From Bacillota bacterium (lineage in GTDB: Bacteria > Bacillota > Clostridia > Acetivibrionales > DTU013): a stretch of DNA of 64,000 nucleotides. The stretch lies in contig JAEZYU010000027.1 in assembly GCA_023418915.1 (NCBI GenBank), positions 1-64,000 on the forward strand. Direction: 5' to 3'. Positions within the stretch are counted from its first letter, which is position 1. Each line of letters starts with the position of its first letter. The notes beneath the pieces were generated by a model. That model had not been told where the DNA came from, did no database searches, and saw only the letters and a list, made by a program, of their open reading frames with translations. Positions 1 to 8,377 of this stretch are shown piece by piece. The position numbers and the translations under genes are program-made.

Positions 1-234
1 TGAAACATAAATTTAGCTGGTGCATGTTCTATTCATAAAACGATAGTGTAAAGTAGCGTATGAAAAACGCGGCATAGCATTATTAAAAGTAAAACGCAGG
101 GGGAGTGTGTGACATAAGGTATACATAATGCGAGAAGAAGTGAACTGCTCAAAAATGCAGGTGATGGACAAAAAATTCAGGGAAATATAGAGTTTTTTCA
201 ATGATTATTCTACATAATATGGATTTATGCTGAG

Positions 235-556
235 TTATTGTAGAAATTTATTGACAGAACTCACTGCTTGTAGCCTAAACCTGCAAAAATTGAGCATTAT
301 GGCCTCGAAATTATCCCTGGCATCGTCTGTTCTGCGGCGAAGTACCTTGTTGATGGACAGCAGGGACCGGTACTGATGGGCGGTCACGCTGGGTATTGAA
401 CCGATCAACGATTGGGTACTCGTAGGATTCATCCTGCAGGAGCTTATCAATTTTTTCAAGTACAGGAGTAAGTCTGTATGCAGCTTCTGGTATGAGTACT
501 TGTGCTACGGTTGGCTGGTTCCAATCTGGATAATCAATTATCAGCATATCTATCAT
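235..556 (-). pseudogene. Possible degenerate transposase fragment
   Basis: Two overlapping minus-strand reading frames (556 to 311 and 459 to 235) look like one broken coding region. The upstream frame has a sequence reminiscent of the N-terminus of ISNCY/IS5-like transposases: a charged stretch reading LEKIDKLLQDESYEYPIVDR followed by RPSVPV. It then stops, while the second frame carries on to a stop near 235. A frameshift near 390-400 would join them. Only the N-terminal part is present, no DDE residues are visible and no terminal inverted repeats were found. The family assignment rests on remembered motif shape only. The rest of 1-785 shows no gene; the long frame from 576 is only the in-frame upstream extension of the next gene. 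Confidence 0.35.
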
Positions 557-785
557 CTTTTGTCATTTATGTATTATGTTGTATAATTCGACATCCGGGG
601 TCGAAATTCCTGCTTCAAACTCACATTATTCAAGGTTTTCAAGGATCTTTTATCAGGTGAAACTAGCTAAATTCCACACTAGATACGAATACTCGCTTGT
701 TTCACTCGTTAATGCACATCACATGTTAATTCTGAGCTTCATTATGCCGATATTCTTACCGGAATATGCTTTTTGGAGGATTGTC

Positions 786-3700
786 ATGATTCACGGAAAT
801 AGCAGGTATAACAGGAGTTACAGGAAGAAATCGGAAGACAACAACGTCAATAAGACCGCAAGGAACAGTTTTATTAAAATATTCATATTCATGTTCATGA
901 TAATGGTGGTGTTTTCTATTGCCGGCCGCTTTGCAGATGGTGCTGCGGAATATCTGGCAGCACATCCCCTCAGCCCGGATACGGACACTAAGGTCAGGCT
1001 CCAATGGCTGTCTGTCCCGAGCGCCAGCACATACCGGCTGTACAGGGACGACGGCAGCGGCTCGGGATATGTGCTGATCAGGGACATAGACGTGGATGAG
1101 AGCCTCGATACATTGACATATACAGATGAAGGCCTGAAACCTTCGACGACCTATACATATCTCCTCAGAGCATACGATGAAGAAATGAGGGAGCTTTTTG
1201 AGCGGGATGTGACCTCGGTGGCTTCGACTTCGGCAATGATACGTCCATACGGATTAAGTGTTCTATATGATATAAACACAAGGATAGCAATGCTTTCGTG
1301 GGGCAGCTCCGCACTTTCGGAAGGAAGCAGAATAAACAAGGTCGAAGGCGGCACTGCATCATACAGAGATACGGCAGGAAAAACGTCTGCAGATGAAAAA
1401 ATAATCAGTTCAGGCACTGTTAAATTTACAGTTCAGACACTTGCTCAATCAGCAGGATATGGTATATCCGCAGCTTCAGATTCCGTTTACGTTATTCCGA
1501 TGACACCTCCTGTGTTGTCTGCAGCATATTCAAACGACGGGACTGTCAAAATATCTTGGAATCAACAGACATATATAAGTAATTTCGTGCTGGAATGTTC
1601 GAAGTGGGATGGGACATCATGGAGTGAATGGGAGACTATAAACACGACATTGTCCGGAAGCAATACGACCCATGCTGTGGATGAGGGCGGGAAATACAGG
1701 TACAGACTGCGTGCCAGAGAAGATAAAGGATACAGGGGTTACAGTAACATAACCGAATATGTAAACAATTTGGCTGCACCGACTGAGCTGTCCGGCCGAA
1801 TAACCGAGGCAGGCCGAATAGACCTGACATGGACAAATGCACAGGGTAATGAAGGAAAGCTCCAGGTGTGGCGCAAAGCAGGAGGGAGCAGCACTTCCGG
1901 TCAATATACCCTGCTGGCGACCCTGGCAAGTTCTTCAAATACATATTCTGATAGATTCACTATTCAGCCTGGGACTATATATCATTACAGGGTAAATGCC
2001 GTCGATGAAACCGGCCATTACTCGCCTTATGTGACAACAAGCATTACTGCAGCGGTGCCTGCTGCACCGACTTTGCTCAGAGCAGGAGTTGTATCAGGAA
2101 CGGGACTGTCACTTATTTGGAATGACAACTCAAACAATGAAATCAACTTTATCATAGAAAGATTTGATGAAAACCAGCTGAAATTTGTTACCATAGGCAC
2201 AGTCGGTCCAAATACTGTCACCTATACAGATGATACTGCAGTTCAGGGGAGCACCTATATTTATAGAGTCTGTGCCTATAACGGCATAGGCAGATCCGCC
2301 TTTACAAATGAAGTGACAGTCAATGCCTGGGATACAGCGGCACCGGCTTCACTTGTCGTGACTCCAGTCTCTTCGTCAAGACTGGATCTGTCCTGGAGCT
2401 ACACCGGAACGGAAAACTATAATACTATTATTGAACGGAAAACCGGGGCTGAAGGGACATGGACGCCTATATACACCACTGCGGCAGGTGCATTGAAATA
2501 TAGCGATACAGGTTTGTCATCAGGCACAAGGTATTTTTATCGAGTGAGAAAATCGCTTGGGACGGGGGTTTCCGGTGTTCCGTTTCCTGACGAAACAGGC
2601 GTGGGAGCTTACACACTGCTGGCTACTCCAACGATATCCGGAACAGCGGCGTCGGAGAACTCCATTTATATTGGCTGGACAGCCGTCAGTGGTGCAGATG
2701 TGGTGATCGAAAGGAAAATGCCAAATGGCAGCTTCAGCGTTCTTATGACAGCAGGACCTACCACAAAAGGCTGGTATGACAATACCGGTCTGGTGCCGGG
2801 TGGGTTTTATACCTACAGGATAAAAGCAAAGACCTCAACAAATGAATCATTGTATTCTAAAGAGCTGACCATTCAGAACTATTATCTGAATCCTCCAGCG
2901 AACCTTTCCATTTCCGTACAACAGGACTCCAGCATTATACTCAACTGGTATGACACTACACCGGACGAAGCCGGGTTTGAGATATGGAGGTATACACATG
3001 GCAGCGGTACATATTTGCTTTATGCTTCCGTAGATAAAAACATCACAACCTATACTGACACCCAGGTGGATAAGGGAGTGCAGTACAGCTACCGAGTGAG
3101 GGCTTATACGGGTTCCGGAAGCATCTATTCTGATTTTTCAAATACTGCCTCAATAGGCATCGGGCTGATAAATCCGCCGGCAAACCTTGAATATACCTAT
3201 ATCTCAGAATATCAAGTGCTGTTGCACTGGACTGACACATCAGATAACGAGTACGGCTTTATCGTAGAACAGAAAATCGGTGATGACGGCGGATGGAGTC
3301 AGAAAGAATGGCTGCCTGCAAACAAAACGACATATACGGTATCTAACCTCAACAAGTTTTCTAAATACTATTTCAGGGTCAGAGCATACAATTATCAGGG
3401 GTATGTTGATTCGGTGAGCGAGGAGATCCTTGTCACGACTGCGCTGCCGGCGGCGCCCTCAGATGTGCTGGCGGTATCCACATCTGCTTCGCAGGTAAAA
3501 TTAACATGGAAGGATAATTCAGACTCCGAGACAGGATTCCGGATTTTACGCAGCCTTTACAGCAACCGGCGGTTTACTGCAATCGCCGAGACATCAAAAA
3601 ATACTACTGTTTATTATGACAACACTGTGTATCATGGAACGCATTATTATTACAAGATCGAGGCATTCAGTACTGCCGGAAGCACAGAGAGTGTTACCAC

Positions 3701-4292
3701 AGAGGTAACGACAAACACAAAAGTCTACTTTACCGACACTAAAAACTTGCTGTGGGCTAAGGAAGCTATAGAAAATCTGGCGGGAATGGGCATCATCAAT
3801 GGCATATCCGGAAGCGGTACACTGTTTGGACCTAGTAATACAATATCGAAGGCTGAATTCACAGCGATCATCGTAAGGGCATTCGAACTGGAAACAGCAC
3901 CTGTAGGCAGCCTTGCGGATGTGAAACAAAGTAAGTGGTACCATAGAGAAGTGATGATAGCCGAGAACTTCGGTATAATATCAGGAGATGAGAATAATAG
4001 ATTCTACCCGGATTCACCTATCACGAGGGAAGAGATCGCAGTAATGATATTCAAGGCTCTTCAGGTCTCGGGATGGAGATTTACCGTACATGATAATTCT
4101 GTGCTCGAGAAGTATATAGACAAACACAACATTTCCCCCCATGCTGTCTCAAGTATGGCTGTACTTGCCGGAGAAGGTATAATGGAAGGGCTGCAGGGGA
4201 ATGCAATAGGTCCGAAATATTCTGCCACCAGGGCACAGGCAGCAGTATTTGTCTACAGGACTCTTATAAAAAGTGAACGGACTGCCCAATAG
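786..4292 (+). CDS. Secreted FnIII-repeat protein with C-terminal SLH domains
   Basis: Predicted 1168-residue cell-surface protein. The ATG at 786 is chosen because GGAGG sits at 775-779, six bases upstream; the open frame extends further upstream without such a site. A charged N-terminus is followed by a hydrophobic segment (about residues 29-47, signal peptide or anchor). About ten repeats of 85-95 residues follow with the fibronectin type III signature (repeated xxPxxLxxxxxSxxxxxLxW starts and YxYRVxAY ends). From about residue 975 there are three SLH domains (WAKEAIENLAGMGIINGISG; FYPDSPITREEIAVMIFKAL; SATRAQAAVFVYRTL). SLH domains bind pyruvylated secondary cell-wall polymer in this phylum, so the protein is probably displayed on the envelope. 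No catalytic domain is visible; an adhesive, structural or polysaccharide-binding role is inference. It stands alone and ends at a terminator shared with nagB. Confidence 0.85.
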   Translation: MIHGNSRYNRSYRKKSEDNNVNKTARNSFIKIFIFMFMIMVVFSIAGRFADGAAEYLAAHPLSPDTDTKVRLQWLSVPSASTYRLYRDDGSGSGYVLIRDIDVDESLDTLTYTDEGLKPSTTYTYLLRAYDEEMRELFERDVTSVASTSAMIRPYGLSVLYDINTRIAMLSWGSSALSEGSRINKVEGGTASYRDTAGKTSADEKIISSGTVKFTVQTLAQSAGYGISAASDSVYVIPMTPPVLSAAYSNDGTVKISWNQQTYISNFVLECSKWDGTSWSEWETINTTLSGSNTTHAVDEGGKYRYRLRAREDKGYRGYSNITEYVNNLAAPTELSGRITEAGRIDLTWTNAQGNEGKLQVWRKAGGSSTSGQYTLLATLASSSNTYSDRFTIQPGTIYHYRVNAVDETGHYSPYVTTSITAAVPAAPTLLRAGVVSGTGLSLIWNDNSNNEINFIIERFDENQLKFVTIGTVGPNTVTYTDDTAVQGSTYIYRVCAYNGIGRSAFTNEVTVNAWDTAAPASLVVTPVSSSRLDLSWSYTGTENYNTIIERKTGAEGTWTPIYTTAAGALKYSDTGLSSGTRYFYRVRKSLGTGVSGVPFPDETGVGAYTLLATPTISGTAASENSIYIGWTAVSGADVVIERKMPNGSFSVLMTAGPTTKGWYDNTGLVPGGFYTYRIKAKTSTNESLYSKELTIQNYYLNPPANLSISVQQDSSIILNWYDTTPDEAGFEIWRYTHGSGTYLLYASVDKNITTYTDTQVDKGVQYSYRVRAYTGSGSIYSDFSNTASIGIGLINPPANLEYTYISEYQVLLHWTDTSDNEYGFIVEQKIGDDGGWSQKEWLPANKTTYTVSNLNKFSKYYFRVRAYNYQGYVDSVSEEILVTTALPAAPSDVLAVSTSASQVKLTWKDNSDSETGFRILRSLYSNRRFTAIAETSKNTTVYYDNTVYHGTHYYYKIEAFSTAGSTESVTTEVTTNTKVYFTDTKNLLWAKEAIENLAGMGIINGISGSGTLFGPSNTISKAEFTAIIVRAFELETAPVGSLADVKQSKWYHREVMIAENFGIISGDENNRFYPDSPITREEIAVMIFKALQVSGWRFTVHDNSVLEKYIDKHNISPHAVSSMAVLAGEGIMEGLQGNAIGPKYSATRAQAAVFVYRTLIKSERTAQ

Positions 4293-4331
4293 TATACCGG
4301 GTGAAGCGTGCATGATCAAGGTACAGAATAG

Positions 4332-4380
4332 AAAAAGACTTCAGATGGCACTTTAGCCAGTCGGAAGTCTTTTTATTTTT
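4332..4380. terminator. Bidirectional terminator between the SLH gene and nagB
   Basis: The arms AAAAAGACTTC (4332-4342) and GAAGTCTTTTT (4364-4374) form a stem with an inner TGGC/GCCA pairing. A T-run follows on the plus strand and an A-run precedes it, so it can serve both convergent genes. Confidence 0.85.
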
Positions 4381-4403
4381 TGATAATTACGCCGAGCTAT
4401 AAA

Positions 4404-5219
4404 TCAAAACAAATACTGTTTCTTCAAGTTTTCTACATGTATATGGTGATCTATGTCGGCAAGCTCAGATGCCGCACCTTTGTCAAGGACAACTGTAATC
4501 CCGCCGCCGTGGAGCTGTATCGCAGAAGCTGTGATCTGCGAGGTCACAGGACCCTCAAGGGCTTTTGCCACTACATCGGCCTTTTTACTTCCATTGGCAA
4601 GCATCATAATACTCTTCGCCTCAAGGATAGTTCCGATACCCATTGTAAGTGCGAAATGCGGCATCTGATCTCTCGTTACACCGGCGTTTTTATAAAACAG
4701 CTCATAATTGTCATCGAGGGTCTGCTTTGTCAGTGCCATCACCCTTGTTCTGGATGCCAGCGACGAGCCGGGCTCATTGAATGCCCAGTGACCGTCCCCG
4801 CCGATACCGAGCAGCTGCAGGTCTATACCGCCTGCCTTTTTTATCTCGTCCTCATACCATTTGCAGAATTTTTCAGGCTCTTTTGATTTGCCATCCGGGA
4901 TATGTATATTTTCCTGTTTTATGTTTATGTGTTTGAAAAGTTCCTCGTGCATGAATCTGGCATAGCTTTGATCCTGATTGTAGGGCTTTGTCAAGTCGAG
5001 ACCAATGCCAAGGTATTCATCAAGGTTAAAGGTTCGGACCTGTGAAAAATCCAGCCCTTCCTCATTATGCATTCTGATAAGCTCCTTGTAAGTGCCTATT
5101 GGGGTGCCTCCTGTGGCAAGTCCCAGAACACAGTCAGGTTTTACCCTAACATGTCCGGCGATTATGCCTGCGGCATACTTGCTTATCTCTTCATAGGTTT
5201 CCCTGATAATTATGTCCAT
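4404..5219 (-). CDS. nagB: Glucosamine-6-phosphate deaminase
   Basis: NagB (271 residues, normal length) isomerises and deaminates glucosamine-6-phosphate to fructose-6-phosphate and ammonia in the cytoplasm, feeding amino sugars from cell wall or chitin into glycolysis. Visible family motifs are LATGGTPIGTY near residue 34, NLDEYLG with the general-base Asp67, and GGDGHWAFNEPGSSLASRTR with Asp142, His144 and Glu149 matching the catalytic set. The residue after the catalytic His is Trp where Ile is usual, a small oddity. The start is supported by GGGAG about seven bases upstream. It is transcribed alone, divergently from the LacI-type regulator, with its own promoter at 5269-5298. nagA is not in the window. 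Confidence 0.95.
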   Translation of the reverse strand: MDIIIRETYEEISKYAAGIIAGHVRVKPDCVLGLATGGTPIGTYKELIRMHNEEGLDFSQVRTFNLDEYLGIGLDLTKPYNQDQSYARFMHEELFKHINIKQENIHIPDGKSKEPEKFCKWYEDEIKKAGGIDLQLLGIGGDGHWAFNEPGSSLASRTRVMALTKQTLDDNYELFYKNAGVTRDQMPHFALTMGIGTILEAKSIMMLANGSKKADVVAKALEGPVTSQITASAIQLHGGGITVVLDKGAASELADIDHHIHVENLKKQYLF

Positions 5220-5268
5220 GATTCAGCTCCCTTTACTTTATTGGAGATCAATGATGATCAGCACTTTT

Positions 5269-5298
5269 ATAATAGTTTTTATACTCCCCCTATGTCAA
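5269..5298 (-). promoter_or_regulatory. Sigma-A-type promoter for nagB
   Basis: On the minus strand TTGACA (5293-5298) is followed after 18 bases by TATTAT (5269-5274). The position, about 50 bases before the nagB start codon, is appropriate. Confidence 0.65.
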
Positions 5299-5442
5299 GA
5301 GATAATTGTTTTATGACCTCAGATGCCTGATTTTGCTGTGATGTGGACATAGTATGTGAAGCCCCAGGCTTTAGAATGGATACAGATAGCAGGTCTGCAG
5401 GAAAGTTGCAGACGGAAATTTAAAATAGGACAGGCATTAGTA

Positions 5443-5470
5443 TTGACAAGACAGCACCATATGGTATAAA
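5443..5470 (+). promoter_or_regulatory. Sigma-A-type promoter for the LacI-family regulator gene
   Basis: TTGACA at 5443-5448, a 16-base spacer and TATAAA at 5465-5470. The implied leader is about 170 bases. An operator-like palindrome lies just downstream at 5487-5498. Within the 5220-5648 gap between the divergent genes, only the two promoters and this operator are recognisable. Confidence 0.7.
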
Positions 5471-5486
5471 ATAGAAACAGAAGTGA

Positions 5487-5498
5487 GCAAGCGGTTGC
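5487..5498 (+). promoter_or_regulatory. LacI/GalR-type operator overlapping the regulator's start of transcription
   Basis: GCAAGCGGTTGC agrees at 10 of 12 positions with the palindrome GCAAACGTTTGC bound by maltose-type LacI-family repressors, and has the central CG of that class. It lies roughly +10 to +21 from the predicted transcription start, a position typical of autorepression. Binding is inferred, not shown. Confidence 0.5.
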
Positions 5499-5648
5499 AT
5501 AACTCGATCGATTAATAAGCAGCAGCACATCGGCTGCCAAGAGAAAGTGAGTTATTAGCCCACTGATAGAAGACTACTAGCTACTGATAAGAAAACAGTT
5601 AATCTGCTGACGAAAATAGCAGAAACTAATTAGAAGGGGGCAGTTATT

Positions 5649-6659
5649 GTGGCAGTTACAATAAATGATATAGCGAAAGCTGCTAATGTTTCGCCTTCGA
5701 CTGTCTCAAGAACGATCGCCAACAACCCCAGGATCAGCAAAAAGACTCGTGACAGGATACTGAAGCTGATGAAGGAAATGAACTATCATCCTAATATTAT
5801 TGCGCGGTCGCTTGCAAACAAATCCACAAAAATCATAGGCGTTATCGTGACCGGCTCTACAGAGAAAGCATTCCAGCATCCGTTTTTTCCAGAGATACTG
5901 AGTGGTATCGCTTCCGGTGCATACAAAAACAATTATAAAATACTTATTTCCAGTGTCAACAGCGCACAGGAGGAAAAAAATGCTGTTATCGAATATGCGA
6001 AAAGCGGAATAACATCAGGAATAATTCTTCTGGCTTCACGTGTAGGGAATCCATCTGTCAATGAATTAAAGCAGATGGAGTTTCCGTTCGTTGTGGTCGG
6101 AAGACCTGAAAATGAGCGTGAAGTCAATTGGGTTGACAATGATAATATTCATATAGGATACGATCTGACGATGCATTTTGTAGAAAAAGGACACAAAGCT
6201 ATAGCTTTTATTGGAGCCTCACCTGAATTCACTGTTACAGCTGATCGTTTGAAGGGATACAAAAAGGCACTTTCCGATCATGATATTCCTGTAAGTGATG
6301 AATACATCGTTAACGGGAAATTTGTAGATGACACAGGCTATGGTCTTATGAAGGAGCTAATGAACAGAGGAGTCAGACCTACTGGGATCATTGCCTGCGA
6401 TGACCTGCTTGCGTTCGGGGCAATCAACTACCTGAACGAAAAGGGCTTCAGAATACCCGAGGATATTGCAGTCGCAGGCGTGAACAATGTACCGCTGGAC
6501 GAGTATTTCAATCCGCCGCTTACATCTGTAGATGTAAATGCATTCAGTCTTGGAGCAAAAGCGTTTGATCTGCTGGTTGCCAATATGACCGGTGAATACA
6601 GGAGCATAGACAGAGCGATCGTACCTGCAAAGCTAATTGCAAGAAAATCGACTCTGTGA
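5649..6659 (+). CDS. LacI-family transcriptional regulator, probably of the maltodextrin genes
   Basis: A 336-residue DNA-binding regulator. It starts at GTG 5649, with AAGGGGG eight bases upstream. The N-terminal helix-turn-helix is classic LacI: TINDIAKAANVSPSTVSRTI, then the hinge helix region PNIIARSLANKST at about residues 49-61. The rest is a periplasmic-binding-like effector domain with the family phrase GIIACDDLLAFGAINYL. It lies immediately upstream of a maltodextrin ABC transporter and glucan enzymes, so a MalR-like repressor released by maltose or maltodextrin is the natural inference. Operator-like palindromes are present at its own promoter and before the binding-protein gene. 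A wider role in amino-sugar control through divergent nagB cannot be excluded. Confidence 0.88.
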   Translation: MAVTINDIAKAANVSPSTVSRTIANNPRISKKTRDRILKLMKEMNYHPNIIARSLANKSTKIIGVIVTGSTEKAFQHPFFPEILSGIASGAYKNNYKILISSVNSAQEEKNAVIEYAKSGITSGIILLASRVGNPSVNELKQMEFPFVVVGRPENEREVNWVDNDNIHIGYDLTMHFVEKGHKAIAFIGASPEFTVTADRLKGYKKALSDHDIPVSDEYIVNGKFVDDTGYGLMKELMNRGVRPTGIIACDDLLAFGAINYLNEKGFRIPEDIAVAGVNNVPLDEYFNPPLTSVDVNAFSLGAKAFDLLVANMTGEYRSIDRAIVPAKLIARKSTL

Positions 6660-6682
6660 CGTTATTCGCTTTTTTTTGACTG

Positions 6683-6704
6683 TTTGTGCAAACGCATGCA
6701 CAAA
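6683..6704 (+). promoter_or_regulatory. LacI-type operator / cre-like site upstream of the maltodextrin transporter
   Basis: TTTGTGCA and TGCACAAA flank AACGCA to form a 22-base interrupted palindrome with a central CG. The core GCAAACGCATGC (6688-6699) matches GCAAACGTTTGC at 10 of 12 positions, and TGCAAACGCATGCA fits the Firmicutes cre pattern TGNAAACGNWWNCA. It may therefore bind the adjacent LacI-type regulator, CcpA, or both. It lies about 210 bases upstream of the transporter genes. Confidence 0.6.
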
Positions 6705-6917
6705 CTTCGTCACGATCCGCTATGTATATTCAGCTAAAAGCTGCGTTTCATAAATTATGAACAGAATTTTTCAATCCTCTTCTACTGCTGCATCCAGGTT
6801 CTCATCCAGGTAATGCTTCTTGTGATAAACCATCCCAGGTTAGAAAGGTGAATTTGCCTTTTTAATAAATGTTCCGGATTAAAAGGAGGTCTTAGCATGC
6901 TAAAAGGAGGTTTCAAC

Positions 6918-8282
6918 ATGAGCAGAAGTTTAACCTACAAAAGAGTACTGCCGATGATTGTGGCTTTAATTATGATGATATCAGTATTTGCAGGATGCGG
7001 TGCGGAAAAGACAGGCGGAACTGATGTACAGGATGTACCACCTCAGGATCAACCGGCGCCGGCGGACACAGCCGAACCGAAAACCGATGATACACAGACA
7101 GAATCGGCAGATTCATCCAAAGGCGCCGAATCTGAAGGATTGCAGCCTGAACCGGGTGCCGTTCTGAAGATTTGGGATTCGGAAGGACCGGAGGGCGACT
7201 GGCTGATGGAGGTGACAGAGCAGTTTACCGAAAAATATGGTGTGGAGGTTACCTTTGAACCGGTTGGCCATACCGATTCGCCGGCAAAGATGAAGACTGA
7301 TGGTCCTGCTGGTCTTGGCGCCGACGTTTTTTCAGCTCCTCATGACCATCTTGGCGGGCTTGTCACAGCAGGTCTGGTTTATCCCAATGACATTGCAGAT
7401 CCGGCCGAATATCTTGATGCATCCGTACAGGGAACTTCCTATGATGGAGTATGGTACGGATTCCCAGTGGCTATCGAGACGTATGCCCTGTTTTACAATA
7501 AGGATCTGGTACAGGAGCCGCCTGAAACATTTGATGAACTGATCGAATTTTCAAAGGCTTTCAATGACATAAAGAACAACAAGTTCGGTTTCATGATGGA
7601 GGTTGGGAACTTCTACTATATTTACTCCTTCATGAGCGGTTACGGAGGATATGTTTTTGGAAATAACGGAACTGATAAAAATGATATCGGTCTCAATAAT
7701 GCAGGGTCGGCAGATGGTTTCAAATTCCACCAGAGTCTGAAGGAAATACTTCCTCTCAACACTGCGGATATAAACTATGATATTAAGTCGGCACTTTTCA
7801 ATGAAGGCAGCCTGGCTTTCGATATTGACGGACCATGGGCTATCCAGGGGCATAAGGAGGCCGGTGTCAATTTTGGAATAGCTCCTCTTCCGCTGCTCCC
7901 GAACGGTAAAAACCCGCAGTCCTTCTCTGGGATACGCGCCTTTTATGTCAATTCATATACACAATATCCCAACGCTGCAAAGCTGCTGGCACAGTTCCTG
8001 ACATCAAAGGAGCTGCTGGCCGACAGGTTCACCAAAACGAGCCAGATACCTCCCCGAAAGGATCTGCTGGATGATCCGGCAATAAAGAATGATGCGTTCT
8101 CCGCAGCCATTCTGGAGCAGGCGCAATATGCACAGGCAATGCCGAATATACCTGAAATGAGTTCGGTATGGACTCCTATGGGTACCGCTCTTGAAGAAAA
8201 CTGGAATAATGGAGGCGACCCGCAAGCGATACTCGACAATGCTGTAAAATCCATAAATGATGCGCTGGCAGCACAAGGCTAG
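6918..8282 (+). CDS. malE: Maltodextrin ABC transporter, substrate-binding lipoprotein
   Basis: A family-1 extracellular solute-binding protein (454 residues from 6918) that would capture maltodextrins outside the membrane and deliver them to the two permeases encoded next. A lipoprotein signal is clear: basic n-region, hydrophobic core and lipobox VFAGC with Cys27. An acidic, Pro/Thr/Ser-rich linker (about 30-85) follows, then the binding fold beginning LKIWDSEGPEGDW. A second start at ATG 6897 has its own AGGAGG; the two candidate ribosome sites form a near-duplicate 21-base unit (6876-6917). The later start gives a more usual short n-region. No ATPase gene is nearby, so a shared MsmX-type ATPase elsewhere is likely, as is common for Firmicutes sugar importers. 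Confidence 0.9.
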   Translation: MSRSLTYKRVLPMIVALIMMISVFAGCGAEKTGGTDVQDVPPQDQPAPADTAEPKTDDTQTESADSSKGAESEGLQPEPGAVLKIWDSEGPEGDWLMEVTEQFTEKYGVEVTFEPVGHTDSPAKMKTDGPAGLGADVFSAPHDHLGGLVTAGLVYPNDIADPAEYLDASVQGTSYDGVWYGFPVAIETYALFYNKDLVQEPPETFDELIEFSKAFNDIKNNKFGFMMEVGNFYYIYSFMSGYGGYVFGNNGTDKNDIGLNNAGSADGFKFHQSLKEILPLNTADINYDIKSALFNEGSLAFDIDGPWAIQGHKEAGVNFGIAPLPLLPNGKNPQSFSGIRAFYVNSYTQYPNAAKLLAQFLTSKELLADRFTKTSQIPPRKDLLDDPAIKNDAFSAAILEQAQYAQAMPNIPEMSSVWTPMGTALEENWNNGGDPQAILDNAVKSINDALAAQG

Positions 8283-8297
8283 CGACTAAAGACGGCT

Positions 8298-8332
8298 GGA
8301 TATGGACAGAGCACAGTCTTTGCTCCATATCC
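8298..8332 (+). terminator. Intercistronic stem-loop between binding protein and permease genes
   Basis: GGATATG (8298-8304) pairs with CATATCC (8326-8332), and GAGCA pairs with TGCTC inside. There is no T-run after it. Such hairpins after binding-protein genes commonly protect the upstream message and lower expression of the downstream permeases; that role is inference here. Confidence 0.6.
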
Positions 8333-8377
8333 GGCTGCCGGAATATTGCTGCAGTATTCAGAAAGGTGTGGATGAAC

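Noticed and set aside
13..201. Minus-strand frame of 62 codons near the window start
   Set aside because: No ribosome site, domain or plausible composition; AT-rich chance frame.
576..785. Upstream extension of the FnIII/SLH gene
   Set aside because: ATG 576 has no ribosome site, while ATG 786 has GGAGG at ideal spacing and is followed by a hydrophobic export signal.
4380..4886. Plus-strand frame opposite nagB, 168 codons
   Set aside because: Antisense shadow of a clear enzyme gene; its peptide has no family features.
6682..6705. GTTTGTGC/GCACAAAC inverted repeat as the terminator of the LacI-type gene
   Set aside because: No T-run follows and the core fits operator/cre patterns better.
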